The position numbers and the translations under genes were made by a program. Positions 35,106 to 45,338 of a stretch of DNA of 64,000 nt are shown here, piece after piece. Within the stretch, counting starts at the first letter, position 1; every line of letters starts with the position of its first letter. The stretch comes from Bradyrhizobium sp. sGM-13 (GTDB lineage Bacteria > Pseudomonadota > Alphaproteobacteria > Rhizobiales > Xanthobacteraceae), in NCBI RefSeq assembly GCF_018398875.1, contig NZ_JAGWDK010000017.1, forward strand, positions 62,001-126,000. The letters are read 5' to 3'. The notes below the pieces were generated by a model. That model made no database searches. It was not told where the DNA came from and worked only from the letters and a program-made list of their open reading frames with translations.

Positions 35106-35945
35106 GTCGTGTGGACACTTATTTCACATCCAGAGCATGATGGCTGGAGAGTGACGACGGCGCAATCGCTTCGGGCGGTTTTTCGAGGCGGGTTGCTACG
35201 CGTCGGAACTGCTTGAGCTTGCTGAAGCCGCATTCCACACGATGTTTCTGGGCGTAGAGATGCTTGTCGAGCGGATATTTGAGCCCCCGTGACCGGTTGT
35301 TGGGAATGACAGTCCGCTCTTGGCGGGCGTTGGCTAGGCGTAAGTGGTCCGCGTCATAGGCCGTGTCAGCCATGACGACTTCGGCGGATAATCCCTCTAT
35401 CAAGGCTGCGGCTTGCGGTGTATCACCGTTCTGACCCGCAGTTAGTATGAGCCGCACGGGCATCCCAAGCCTCGGACGACCATGTGGATCTTGGTGCTCA
35501 GGCCATCGCGAGAACGGCCGATGGCTCGATCTTCAGGCCCTTTTTTTAGCCCCGGCAGCGTGCTGATGGGCTCGGACGATGGTGGAATCAACGATCAGGT
35601 ATTCGAAGTCCGGATTAGCGGACATCGCCTCGAAGATTCGCCACCAAACAACCTGGGTGTTCAGCGACTGAAGGGCCGGAAAACGCTGTTCCAATCGCCA
35701 AACAGCTCTGGAAGATCACGCCAGGGAGCACCCGTGCGCACAATCCAAAGGACGCCCTCCACGACATCCGGTGGTCGCGTCCCGTCGATCCCCTTTGATC
35801 GGGCCGGCCGATGATCAGTGGCCCTATCCGATCCCACGCCGCGTCGCTCAAGACCAAGCCGTCCATCACACCCAAGACTGTCCCCCAAAAAGCAGCCTTG
35901 AATCTGATTGCCGCCTCAAGGGAATCCCCAAAAGTCCACAGCACC
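35106..35945 (-). mobile_element. IS5-family insertion sequence (IS427-like), frameshifted
   Basis: On the minus strand the transposase can be read in pieces. They are LSDAAWDRIGPLIIGRP, then (next frame) EGVLWIVRTGAPWRDLPELF followed by GDWNSVF, then VIVDSTI-like and SRDGLSTKIHM-like stretches in third frames, and finally an intact C-terminal part (35119-35463: ILTAGQNGDTPQAAALIEGL, MADTAYDAD, RVECGFSKLKQFRR). The ends carry related GTGTGGAC / GTGCTGTGGAC inverted repeats. Several frame changes make it inactive as read. A deleted copy lies at 44119-44408. Confidence 0.8.
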
Positions 35946-36226
35946 TAATCCTAGAGAGCCCCTCGCCGCGTCCGGTTAGCGGCCGAGCTAAAGGCATCAT
36001 CCCGTGCGCTCCCCCGGAATCAACAAATGAGACCGCAAGGCCATCGATCGGGCGAGCGGTTTTGTGACGCTCCTCGCGAGAAAGTTGCACCATGATCCTT
36101 TAAGGTGTTTTGCGGACTTACAACTGCGCGCTCGGTTGTAGTCAATGCGGCACGCTAAGGTCTCCGCTTGATCGTAGGCGCGCGCATGATGCTGCCCTGA
36201 CGCCGGACGGCTGAAGAGCGCTGGGT

Positions 36227-36244
36227 CGTCAGGTTCTCGACAGC
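36227..36244 (+). promoter_or_regulatory. tts box (TtsI site) before a NopD-like fossil
   Basis: GTCAGGTTCTCGACAGCT fits the rhizobial type III promoter element GTCAGCTT-N-TCG-N-AAGCT with two mismatches. It points right, toward the effector fossil at 36490-37100. Confidence 0.65.
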
Positions 36245-36489
36245 TCCACATAGCAAAGTGTGGTCTCCGGACGCCCGAAAGACGGCTGATGACACCGGAA
36301 GAACATTGGAGTGCCCGATGCTCAGCTGCTTGGAAGCGGCCCCTTGGGAACGTACGCTGGTTTGTTGTTGAGGTCCGACGTCCAGAAGCAGATTCGCAGT
36401 TGAAGCCTTGATCGTTCTCGGTCTGCCGTCTGAAATTCCACATCAGATCCGAGCCTAGCTTCGGATCGGCCTAAATTTTCGAAAGTGAG

Positions 36490-37100
36490 AACGGATGGAT
36501 CTCCTTTAACTAACCGACTACATCAACAATCGGGCAACGCGGACCCGCAGGAGAGGACACCGGAGTTCTCGTCCGCAGATGCGGCGGCCTTTAGGCGCCA
36601 GCTGGGCGAATTTGCCAATTCAGACCCTCGCAGGCAGCCCCCACTGATCCAGTCGGCGCGCCACCACCGGAACCTATGTCCATGACGCAACCGCGCTGGG
36701 AGGACTACTCCCGAGTAGTCGCAAGGTAGCGGCGGTAAGGCGATGCCGGGCATTTCGGTGCCGCAGCCGCTCCAATCAAGTGGGGATTTCGTCCGTCGCA
36801 GAAGGCAGCCTCTTTATGCCGAGGATGCGCCCCTCATTTGGGGCTTGAGAACGCACTCAAGAAGACGGCCACTGAGCGCACCGCCAAGGGCCATGTAGAT
36901 TATCTTCTCGGCTTGGGCCGCTGGCTCTTTGATAACAACAAGCAGGCCATCGCCGGTCGACTCAATGACGCTTCGCTCAACGATGATGTCCGGCAGTTCA
37001 TAGGCGACAGCTACGACAGGAGGAGAGTCCTTACCGCGCTAAATTACCTCCGGGCGTCCCAATCCTCGAGCGGTGTGCCGCCGATCGCCGGCATTTGACG
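36490..37100 (+). pseudogene. Type III effector fossil of the NopD / SUMO-protease type
   Basis: Frames on the plus strand recall the N-terminal repeats of NopD-like effectors. The pieces are ADAAAFRRQLGEF (about 36570-36610), QPLYAEDAPLIWGL (36799-36840) and, after a one-base change, LENALKKTATERTAKGHVDY followed by LLGLGRWLFDNNKQAIAGRL and ND-SLNDDVRQFIGD (36841-37050). The protease domain is absent. A tts box lies 250 bases upstream. Family assignment is from memory of the WLF-NNK-IA-RL repeat pattern. Confidence 0.5.
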
Positions 37101-37287
37101 GTTCAGCTGCCAAGCAGAAGGAAGTCGGGGTCACGACGCTCCCGATCGAATTTCAGTCGGCCCCCGTTGTCGATCTGTTCGAGGGAGCCCGCGCCGGCTT
37201 CGAGCTCATCGAGGATTTCCTCTCGGTGATAACGGTCTGCTTGATGGCGTCACCACAGCGACGCTCTGGCGCGAGACACTCAGGTAA

Positions 37288-39528
37288 CTACATCCCGAGG
37301 CGCGCGAACTGCATCGACGCGTGCTCCGCCTCGGGAAGGGGGTACCACGGGGCAATGCTCAACAACGACTTACAGAACGCAGGCGTGAGCTTGCCACGGT
37401 GAATCACAACGTTCTCGTGCCCCGTCGCAGCTTGGGCGCTCTGCCAATGCCGATTGTAGCCACGCTGTTCATTGGACTTCACGTGGCAAGCGGCGAAGTC
37501 GGCGTCACCCAGCGACGCCAACTGCCACGCATGTACCGGCCGCTTCGTATGGATGTGCACCCACATCGGGCTTGGCATCGCACCACTACGCAGCGCCTTG
37601 GGCTGCAGCTTGATCTCGAACAGCGTCCCTGGCTCGCCCTTCAAGGCGCGCGGTGGATCCACAGACGCCAGTTCCTCGGCCGCCCGCAACTGTTCAAGGT
37701 ACTTCTGCGACGGAAACGCGTAGGTCTTCATGCAATCGATCGTGATCGCCGCCTTTCGCGCGTTCAATGAGTTTGTCTGTCCCTGAACCTCGGACAACAT
37801 CGCCTTAAGCCGGACTATTTTTTCGTGCACTTCCGGCACTTGCGCAGGCGTGAGTAGGCCACGTCGGCGAGGCTCCTCCAGCGCGGCTACACAGGCCTCA
37901 ATCTCGGCGGCCTGCGTCTGCAGGCGCTTAACGACGAGATCCACGACGTGGTTGGCGTCCTCGGGCTTCATCTGGCGCGCTTGCGAGACGGCGCTTTGCT
38001 GAGCCGGCAGATCGAACTGCAGCAGCTCGTCCAATCGCTTGAGTAATCCCGTCAGTGCGTTCCTGGAGGGCGGAGCCTGCCACATCTCCAGGTGCCCGGT
38101 CGCCGATGATGACGCCCTCGCGCGTGCCTCCTCTGCACTCGCGAGTTTCTTCGTACCCAGATCCGAGAGTACGATAACCTTGGCTGTCGGGGCCGTGGCA
38201 GCGTCGGGCCTGGCGAGCTGCGGCTCGCGCAGCCCGGCAGTTGAACTCCTCTCGCCTGCGGCCGGTGCGCGCTTGCCTTTCCCCTTCCTGCGCGCCGCGT
38301 GGCCCTCAGCCAATAAGACGGTATTTTCCGGTATCGCAGCCTGGGCAGGCGGTTCAATCAGGACTGGCCTCTTTGGCTGCACTGCCAAAAGTCGCGTGAC
38401 TTCGTGCGCGGTGACCCATGCACCTTCCACGATCTGGTTCAACAGTTCCAATGGAAGGTCGGCATCCGTTCCGGCATCCCTTAGCCTGGCAACGATGCCG
38501 TTCACCCCTGACGCAAATTCCGAAAGCCGCTCCATGACTCCTTCCAGAACGGTGCAGTGCTCTGCGTCGAGTGCCGCTCCGTTGCTGTTTAAAACCGCGT
38601 CGGCCGTCGAGAGGAATGCCGGAAAAACATCCTCGATGAAGGTCCCGAGCAGACGCACTCGCCCGTTCTCACCCATGAGGATTTCCCTCACGGCTGGTCC
38701 GAACGTGCTCGCCTGCGGCACAATCATGAGCTGCGCGAGAGCGATCCGCGATTGCAGATACATGCACTTCGTATTAAGTGCCCAGCCGGTATGCAGCCGT
38801 AGTGCGGCCTCTTCGGCCTTCCGCATCTCGGGCGTAGTGCTTGGCAAGTTGGCAGTGGCCGCGCAGACGGACTGCATCCGTTCCGAGCGCAATGCCTTCT
38901 TTCCCCACCACTCCATGCAGGCCAGGTAGTGCTTCGCCACGCTGGAAACCGCTCGGCTCAGCTGGCCGGGCGGCGCGTTGGATTGGCGCATCTGGTCGAG
39001 CACGGCTGCTGCTTTCTTCCTGCTCGCCTCCAAGTCGTGGATAGTCCACGTGGCCACGGCGTTGCATTCGTCCGCCGCATCGAGCGTCTCGTCGCGGAGT
39101 CGGCGAGCCTGCTTGTCGGACAGAATGCTACGCGCCATATCTCGGGGCAGGCCCGCGTAGTAGTCCAGAACTGCTGAGCCTGCCTTGACGACTTGATCGA
39201 TCAGCTCTTGCGCCTCCGACGGGTTCCGGGCTTGCGTGGCCACATTACGACAAGCATCAAGGTCCTCAAGCAGGCTGCGCATTTTTCGCTTTGCTGCCTT
39301 GTTCTCGTCGCCTCTTGGGGCTGCCACACCCGAAGTTGGTGGCTGGCTCACGAGCGGCGCCGTTCTATCTTGAGGCCCGGAGCGCATCCGCTCCACGACG
39401 GAGTCGAATGATTGCCTGCCTTGCCCGGGGGCGGGACCGGGCTCCGGGCTCAAACTGCTCGATCCCCACGTGCTGTCGGCTCCTGCAGCCCCAACGTGCG
39501 ATTTGCCAGGTCGGTCAATGCCCGTCAT
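37288..39528 (-). CDS. Candidate type III secreted effector, XopP/RipH (HLK)-like
   Basis: The ATG at 39528 has a GGAG site eight bases upstream and gives 746 aa, although the frame is open to 40077. The N-terminus is rich in Ser, Gly and Pro, as in secreted effectors. The middle is alpha-helical. The C-terminal region MWVHIHTKRPVHAWQLASLG followed by HVKSNEQRGYNRHW and VVIHRGKLTP resembles the conserved end of the XopP/RipH (HLK) family of plant-pathogen effectors, with HVK in place of HLK. A tts box lies 53 bases before the start. The host target cannot be told from the sequence. The frame is intact. Confidence 0.7.
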   Translation of the reverse strand: MTGIDRPGKSHVGAAGADSTWGSSSLSPEPGPAPGQGRQSFDSVVERMRSGPQDRTAPLVSQPPTSGVAAPRGDENKAAKRKMRSLLEDLDACRNVATQARNPSEAQELIDQVVKAGSAVLDYYAGLPRDMARSILSDKQARRLRDETLDAADECNAVATWTIHDLEASRKKAAAVLDQMRQSNAPPGQLSRAVSSVAKHYLACMEWWGKKALRSERMQSVCAATANLPSTTPEMRKAEEAALRLHTGWALNTKCMYLQSRIALAQLMIVPQASTFGPAVREILMGENGRVRLLGTFIEDVFPAFLSTADAVLNSNGAALDAEHCTVLEGVMERLSEFASGVNGIVARLRDAGTDADLPLELLNQIVEGAWVTAHEVTRLLAVQPKRPVLIEPPAQAAIPENTVLLAEGHAARRKGKGKRAPAAGERSSTAGLREPQLARPDAATAPTAKVIVLSDLGTKKLASAEEARARASSSATGHLEMWQAPPSRNALTGLLKRLDELLQFDLPAQQSAVSQARQMKPEDANHVVDLVVKRLQTQAAEIEACVAALEEPRRRGLLTPAQVPEVHEKIVRLKAMLSEVQGQTNSLNARKAAITIDCMKTYAFPSQKYLEQLRAAEELASVDPPRALKGEPGTLFEIKLQPKALRSGAMPSPMWVHIHTKRPVHAWQLASLGDADFAACHVKSNEQRGYNRHWQSAQAATGHENVVIHRGKLTPAFCKSLLSIAPWYPLPEAEHASMQFARLGM

Positions 39529-39580
39529 ATTCCATCTCCGATATGGGCGAGAATGCGCAGCCTGTCTGGATAGACAGGCT

Positions 39581-39598
39581 GGCTGACGAGTAGCTGAC
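39581..39598 (-). promoter_or_regulatory. tts box before the effector gene
   Basis: The minus strand reads GTCAGCTACTCGTCAGCC, close to GTCAGCTT-N-TCG-N-AAGCT (three mismatches), 53-70 bases upstream of the ATG, the usual place for TtsI-controlled genes. TtsI itself is activated by NodD and flavonoids. Confidence 0.65.
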
Positions 39599-39639
39599 GA
39601 AGGGCGTTTTTCCGGATGCACAAGAAAACCCAGGTACCG

Positions 39640-39930
39640 TCGGTTGCAATTCCATGGGGTCTGGCGTGCTACTGGAGGCAACGGGGATGACCGCGTCGCC
39701 GTGACCGCCATAAGGAACCGCGCTGTCAGGCTGCGACAGAATCGGCCGTGACGGCGATCCTTGAGACTCCGCCCTATGCCGGCTGCTTTGTCTATAGGGA
39801 CTTGGCAAAGACCATCCCGAAATACCGGAGCGCCGCCACGAGAATGCTCGCGTCCTGAAACGGACTGGTGGATTGTGGTGAGGCAAAAATACCCGGCGAA
39901 TATCGATTGGCAGACCTTCGGCTGCCGCAC
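39640..39930 (+). pseudogene. Serine-recombinase fragment, diverged duplicate
   Basis: This piece matches 41770-42070 in the recombinase cassette, for example GTGACGGCGATCCT then CCTATGC-GG then TTTGTCTAT-G-ACTTGGCA and AACGGACTGG-GGAT-GTGGTGAGG. The protein piece is AVTAILETPPYAGCFVY, with an internal stop. It abuts the tts box of the effector gene. Confidence 0.75.
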
Positions 39931-40116
39931 GTCCTGTTCTCCGGGAAGGAGATGCGAGTCCGAAGAGCTTACTGATCCAGCGGTGATGCACCAATCCTGA
40001 CCAGACGCAGAACGTCGGTCAAAACAACATTTTCTTGCCCCACGTCCGAATTCCGATGTTGCGCAGCTCTTTTCCAAAGCACAATCTTGCCGAAGCTGCC
40101 GCCCATCCCAGCCCAG

Positions 40117-40689
40117 TCAGAAGCGGCGCGGGATCGCCTCCAATGTCCTGGTTACATCCTCGCCCAGCTTCGACAACCGCGCCCCGCCACAGCAGGCGCA
40201 GGTGGTGGGGGGTATAGAGCGGCAATCTGGGTGCGAAGAGCGCGACAACCCGATTGACGCACTTCCACACTGTTTGCCGCGCGGCACGGGGGGATCGATG
40301 ACGACGCGCTCGCGTTCGATGTCATCCGGCCAGGCCTTGCGTACCGGCCGCTTGCGCGTGAACGCGCGCACGGTCTGGGTTTTCGCCGCCGCGGCCCGAG
40401 CTGCAAGCTCATCCTCGGTCGCCGACATTACCAGATCTTTCAACTGCTCGATCAGCCGCGCCGTGGGTTCGGAGCGCGACCCATGCAACTCGCGTTTCAG
40501 CTTTTCGATCCTGAGCTGCAGATGAGCGATCAGCGCTTCGGTGTCGGACAGCTTTGCCTTCGCGCTGGCGGCTTCAGCCACGGCCGCATCACGCTCAGCC
40601 TCGACCCTTTGCCGCGCTTCACGCTCGACCAGCAGCGCCGCCTGGGCTCTCGCGAGGTCCGAAGGAAGATCATCCGACTTCAAATTCAT
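40117..40689 (-). pseudogene. IS66 transposase TnpC, N-terminal fragment
   Basis: The segment begins MNLKSDDLPSDLARAQAALL. It continues with a long coiled coil rich in Glu and Ala, then LIAHLQLRIEKLKRELHGSR and EDELAARAAAAKTQTVRAFTRKRP, the N-terminus of IS66 TnpC, and CACCGGARLSKLGEDVT of its zinc-binding region after a frame disturbance. The catalytic DDE part is absent, so the element is truncated near 40019-40117. Confidence 0.8.
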
Positions 40690-40805
40690 GAAGCGAGTGA
40701 AATCAGATTGGCTGGCAAGTTCAATCACAAAATGTTTATCCAACTCGCGTTGGACGCCACGTTCCTTGAGGAGCGTCGGGAGATACCCATAAGAGTAACG
40801 ATGAC

Positions 40806-41171
40806 GTGGCGACCTCCGAAGAGGTGGAAGTCGTTGATCCGCGTCATCCGCTTTACGGTCGGCGCTATCGCTTAATCTCGATCGGCAAGGAGACGACAAC
40901 ACGCGGAGCGTGCAAGGAGCTCTTTGCGCGTGTACGTTACCGATTCGGTCTCACGCTTCTTCTGCCGCTCGGGGTGACGAATCTTGAGCGGAACGGCTTG
41001 CTGCGCGCCGCGCCAACCAAGCTGAGCCTCGACGCGCTGCAGGACTTAATCGCGTTGGCCGAAGAGAGCGGGGGCACATGCCCATCGAACCTCGAGAGGT
41101 CTGGCGCAGTCTGCCGGAAGCGCTCCGGCAGGCGATCGCAGAGGATCTCGGCCAAGTCCTGCGGGAGATGA
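40806..41171 (+). CDS. DUF5372-like protein of the recombinase cassette
   Basis: A frame starting with GTG gives VEVVDPRHPLYGRRYRLISI and then LLLPLGVTNLERN. Such short proteins accompany large serine recombinases in rhizobial IS-like cassettes and are named DUF5372. The C-terminal 30 residues are unlike the family, so the frame may be shifted near 41085. A short helical frame (PIEPREVWRSLPEALRQAIA) follows at 41078 before the recombinase. Function unknown. Confidence 0.6.
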   Translation: MATSEEVEVVDPRHPLYGRRYRLISIGKETTTRGACKELFARVRYRFGLTLLLPLGVTNLERNGLLRAAPTKLSLDALQDLIALAEESGGTCPSNLERSGAVCRKRSGRRSQRISAKSCGR

Positions 41172-41174
41172 GCG

Positions 41175-43244
41175 ATGGGCTCGGAACTCGTCAAGCCGGA
41201 TCACCTGGACCGCAAAGCAGTGGTGTATGTGTGCGGCAGTCGACGCCACACCAAGTGATCACCAATCAAGAAAGCCTAAGGCTTCAGTACGCCCTCTCGC
41301 AGCGTGCTCGCGAGCTCGGATGGCGCGAGGCGGACATCGATGTGATTGACAGCGATCTTGGGCAGAGCGGCGCTGGCGCAGCGCACCGGAAAGGCTTCAA
41401 GGACTTGGTCGCCCGCGTCACTCTTGGTGAGGTTGGCCTTATCCTATCGATGGACGTGACGCGCCTGGCGCGGAATTGTTCGGATTGGTACCCGCTGCTT
41501 GATGTCTGCGGGCACCGTCGTTGTTTGATCGCCGACCGGGATGGCGTCTATGATCCTGGGACACCCAATGGCCGCCTGCTGCTCGGCCTGAAAGGTACGA
41601 TCTCAGAGCTGGAATTGCACACGATCAGAAGCCGGATGACCACTGGGCGTATGGCAAAAGCCGAACGCGGTGACTTGGTCGTGCAGTTGCCGGCGGGCCT
41701 TGTCCGCGACCCTTCAGGGGTGGTCACCAAGGATCCCAATCTCGAGGTGCAGGGGCGCTTGTCGCTGCTCTTCGAGACCTTCCTGAAAGTACCGGACGGC
41801 CGCGCAAGCGATGCGGGCCTTTGTTGGCCGCGGCTTGGCACTGCCTCGCCTCGACCGCCATGGCGATCTGCGCTGGCAGCCTGCGACGGTGTCGGCCGTG
41901 ACGGCGATCCTGAAGAATCCGGCCTATGCAGGCGCCTTTGTCTATGGAAGGACTTGGCAGAAGCCGTCCGAAATACCGGGAGAGCGTCCACAAAAGTCTC
42001 CGCGTCGTGGAACGGACTGGAGGATCGTGGTGAGGGAAAAGTACCCGGCCTATATCGACTGGGAAACCTTCGAGAAGATCCAGGCGATGCTGCGCGACAA
42101 TCGTGCGGAGTACCAGCACATCAAAAGCCGTGGCATCCCGCGTGATGGAGCGGCCCTGCTCCACGGCATCACCTATTGCGGCGAATGCGGACACAAGATG
42201 GCCGTGCGTTACAAGGGCGGTAGTCAATATGTCTGCAATCATCTCAAAATCCAGCGTGGCGCACCAGAATGTCAGAACCTGCGCGCCGCACCGATCGACG
42301 CACAGGTTGCGGCGGCATTCTTGGAAGCTGTGGCACCGGCGGAAATCGATGCGTTGTCCAAAGCGCGCAAGACCCATCTGCAGTCCGAAAGAGCCCTGCG
42401 GCACGCTGAGGAGCAGCAGGTTGAGAGGCTTCGCTATCAGGCAGCCCTCGCCGAGCGCCAGTTCAATCGCACCGATCCCGATAACCGGCTCGTGACAGGC
42501 GAACTGGAACGACGGTGGGAAGCCGCTCTATCGGAGCTGCGCCGAGCCGAGGAGGCATTAGCCCAGCGCACGATGCACAAGTCCAATGAACCCTTGGGCG
42601 TTCCTCACGATCTGCGTGCCAAGGTGATCGCCCTTGGAAATCGTCTTCCGGCGCTATGGGACAACCCCGCGACCCGCAGGGACCACCGCAAGGCGCTCTT
42701 GCGCTGTCTGATCGAAAAGGTGGTGATGCGCCGCTGTGCCCGGGACAAGGCTGAGGTGCGCATTGTGTGGCGCGGCGGCGCGACCACTGAGCTTGTAGTC
42801 ACCCTACCTGTGAATGCTGTGGCTGCGCTGCCGCGTCACAAGGAGATGGTAGAACGCATATGCGCATTGGCGCGGGATGGCGCCTACGACGATGAGATCG
42901 CGCGCATTCTGACGCAGGAAGGACATCACTCGCCATGGGAGGCTGACAAAGTTCTGCCGATCACGGTCCGGCGCATTCGTCTCAAACACCGCCTCAAGGT
43001 GCGGCATCGAACACGGTGGCCGGCGGTTGCCGACCATTTGACAGTAACCCAACTAGCACAACGCCTCAGGATACCCGTCAAATGGATTTATGTTCAGCTC
43101 AAGCGAGAGAGCATCCTGACCACCCGAGAGGCTTCGGGCCGCTTCCTCTTTCCTGACAACACAAACGCGTTGCAGGCGATTCGCAGCTTGAGAAATCATC
43201 ATATCGCGAAGATTGATCTGAGGGAGGATCACCATGAAAAGTAG
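41175..43244 (+). pseudogene. Large serine recombinase, two frameshifts
   Basis: The reading starts MGSELVKPDHLDRKAVVYV. A two-base TG duplication near 41232 then shifts the frame, which continues with the catalytic serine motif VRQSTPHQV, and the resolvase core follows to about 41790. There one extra C shifts the frame again into the recombinase and zinc-ribbon region (CGECGHKM ... C) and a long coiled coil, ending with a helix-turn-helix-like VTQLAQRLRIPVKWIYVQLK. The enzyme would cut and join DNA for site-specific transposition. It lies between two parts of an IS66 element. Confidence 0.85.
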
Positions 43245-43257
43245 GGGCATCAACAAG

Positions 43258-43554
43258 AGCCCTCAAAGAGATAGCTCAATTGCGCCGGAGAGATCGTCAC
43301 TGCTTCCCCTGCAACCGAAGGCGAGATGAACCTTCATCTCTCAAGTCTTTTTGTAAACAGGCATGCCCCCTGGCCATCATGCCAAATACCTTCAAAAGAT
43401 CGCCGCGTTTTCCCCTGAAGCAAAAAAGATTTCCGCCAAGAGGATCTTGCTTGAGCACTTCCTGCACGCGGAGAGCCAAACTCGGAAAGCCGCACCGCAT
43501 GTCGGTGTAGCCGGTCGCAAGCCACACACGAACGCCCGTCGGAATTGGGATCAT
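43258..43554 (-). pseudogene. IS66 TnpB (Orf2), frameshifted
   Basis: MIPIPTGVRVWLATGYTDMR followed by CGFPSLALRVQEVL is the start of IS66 TnpB. After a frame change near 43400 the text continues IWHDGQGACLFTKRLER, then a stop, then VTISPAQLSYLFEG, and ends at about 43258. The last 15-20 residues are missing, and the recombinase cassette begins there. Confidence 0.82.
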
Positions 43555-43559
43555 CGTCC

Positions 43560-43960
43560 CTCCAGCACTCTTAAGACCCGCGATAGAGCGGCGATGTCGA
43601 CATCCACTCCGACGATCAGACGAACACCGCTGCCGAGCACGATCTCCATCCGTCCAACAACCTGCTCGCAGCGAGCGGCGTCACGGCTCCCATCGCTTCT
43701 CGTTGGATCCGGCTCAATCAGAGCCGCAATAAACCCGTGTTCGCCATCTTTGGGTTAAGCGCTCCAAGAGCGCCCTGTCGCGCCAGGCGTCGCCATCCGA
43801 ACAGTTGGCCAGGAAAAAGTCCGTGGCGGCGAGTAACAGGATCGCCACAGCAATAACTCTCCTCCACAATCCGCTGCTTCGCTTCAATACTGAACCGCCG
43901 CCGTCCTGTGTCGACAACCTCCATAACTTTCGCATTATTGGCAGTGGGTATGGTGTCCAT
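43560..43960 (-). pseudogene. IS66 TnpA (Orf1), frameshifted
   Basis: RRRFSIEAKQRIVEESY then LFGWRRLARQGALGA is the helix-turn-helix region of IS66 TnpA. After a frame change near 43735 the neighbouring frame reads FIAALIEPDPT and VGRMEIVLGSGVRLIVGVDV, the usual C-terminus just before TnpB. Gene order tnpA-tnpB-tnpC on the minus strand is that of IS66. Confidence 0.75.
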
Positions 43961-44118
43961 ACTGCCTGTAATCATGCAATAGCCAACCTCTGCAAGGCGG
44001 CCGCCCTCGGATGCGTACCTACCGACCGTGCTGCTGGCTGAATATTTCCCACCTCTCGCGTGCGATCTCGCGAATGGGCCGCCGAAGGTGCTCTCCCGCA
44101 ATATCCTCCGGCGCCCCC

Positions 44119-44408
44119 ATGTGCTGCGGACTCTTGAGGATTCCCTTGAGGCGGCAAATCAGATCCAAGGCCGGTTTTTCGGGAGACAGTCTCGGTGTGT
44201 GGGCCGTCATTCCCAACAACCCGTCACCGGCGCTCAAATATCCGCTCGAAGCATCCAATGCCGAGGAACATCTTGTGGAATGCTGCTTGCAAGCTCAAGC
44301 AGTTCCGACGCGTAGCAACCCACTTCGAAAAAAATGCCCGAAGCTATTGCGCCTTCGCAACTCTCGCAGCCATCATGCTATGGATGCAATAAGTGTCCAC
44401 ACGACCTT
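44119..44408 (+). mobile_element. Internally deleted copy of the IS5-family element
   Basis: The ends match those of the element at 35106-35945: GTGCTGCGGACTCTTGAGGA on the left, and the AAGTGTCCACACGACC end on the right. The inside holds only the N-terminal edge and the C-terminal part of the transposase (VIPNNPSPALKYPLE ... HHAMD). About 550 bases are missing, which makes a 290-bp MITE-like derivative in the opposite orientation. Confidence 0.7.
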
Positions 44409-44409
44409 G

Positions 44410-44759
44410 GCCGAAATGGCAGCAAGTTACATCAACGCGACGTCTGTGCCGCGATCACCCACTGAACCTTTGGCGGGCAGCAAGCAGCGGCTCTCCGGCT
44501 TGAGCCAGATGCGTCAGTGCGACCACGAGGTGTTACGGATATTGGTGACCAGTAGCCAGTTGCGCGGCGATGGCGGTCTGCCAACGCGTATCAGCATCAT
44601 CTCGCGCCCTGTATCTGTGTTGCCGATAACCGAGCGCCGGGGAGTCCGGCAAAAAGCCCGGCATCGGCGGGTCGATACAGCGGTTGATCACGCGTCGCCC
44701 CGTGCTCTCCTTCGATAAAAACAACTGATCGAAATGACGATAAGATGCAGCTTGCCGAA
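44410..44759. other. Stretch without a supported gene
   Basis: Short frames on both strands with no domain. The end of the SMP-30 fossil begins near 44760. Confidence 0.35.
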
Positions 44760-45338
44760 GCTGCCGCTTTTTTGAGCGTGGCTTTACAAGGCACCAACTC
44801 TGCGATCAATACTGAACGTACCGAACCGGTTGCTAATTCTGTGATAAACAAAGCGCCATCTTGACCCAAGGCAACGCTCGTACACGTCGAGCCAGCGCAG
44901 GACTGATGCGGAGCGATGCACTCGCCATCCGATGCTAGGACGAAGACGTGGCCCAGCTATGCATGAGCTACGAACAGCGTCTGGCGTCCATTGCCAGCAC
45001 GTCCGGACCGCTCGTCCCGAAGAATGAGCTAAACCTGCTGATCTTACGGCACACCCCAGACGACGCGAGAATGCTGCCAGGCCATTCCGCCAACCGTTAT
45101 TGACGATCAAGGACCAGGAGCCACCGGGTGCAAGCCTGAAGATGCGGCCAAGGAAATGTCGATCAGATAGAGATTTCCCTACGCGTCGAACGACGGCCCT
45201 CGATGAAGCAGTCAGCCGGCTTGCCTCCACGGTTGACGTCCGCCCAATCCGAGCGGACTCCGGGCCGACGCAATTTGGCGGGCATGGCCGAAAAGACGCG
45301 CGTTCGGTGAGCTGCGGTGGTCCCTCAAGGTACATCAT
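44760..45338 (-). pseudogene. SMP-30/gluconolactonase-type fossil
   Basis: The reading starts MMYLEGPPQLTERASF at 45338, overlapping the stop of the upstream gene (ATGA). Other frames then give GLGGRQPWRQAG, EGPSFDA-GNLYLIDI, a LAPGGSW-type strand and, at the end, VALGQDGALFITELATGSVR. These are beta-propeller signatures of the SMP-30/lactonase family, in order but in different frames and with large deletions (580 bases against about 900). Confidence 0.6.

Noticed and set aside
36320..36340. TCAGCTGCTTGGAAGC as another tts box
   Set aside because: Too many mismatches and a much better box lies 90 bases upstream.
39528..40077. N-terminal extension of the effector frame by 183 residues
   Set aside because: The extension covers the tts box and the recombinase fragment; the ATG at 39528 has a good ribosome binding site.
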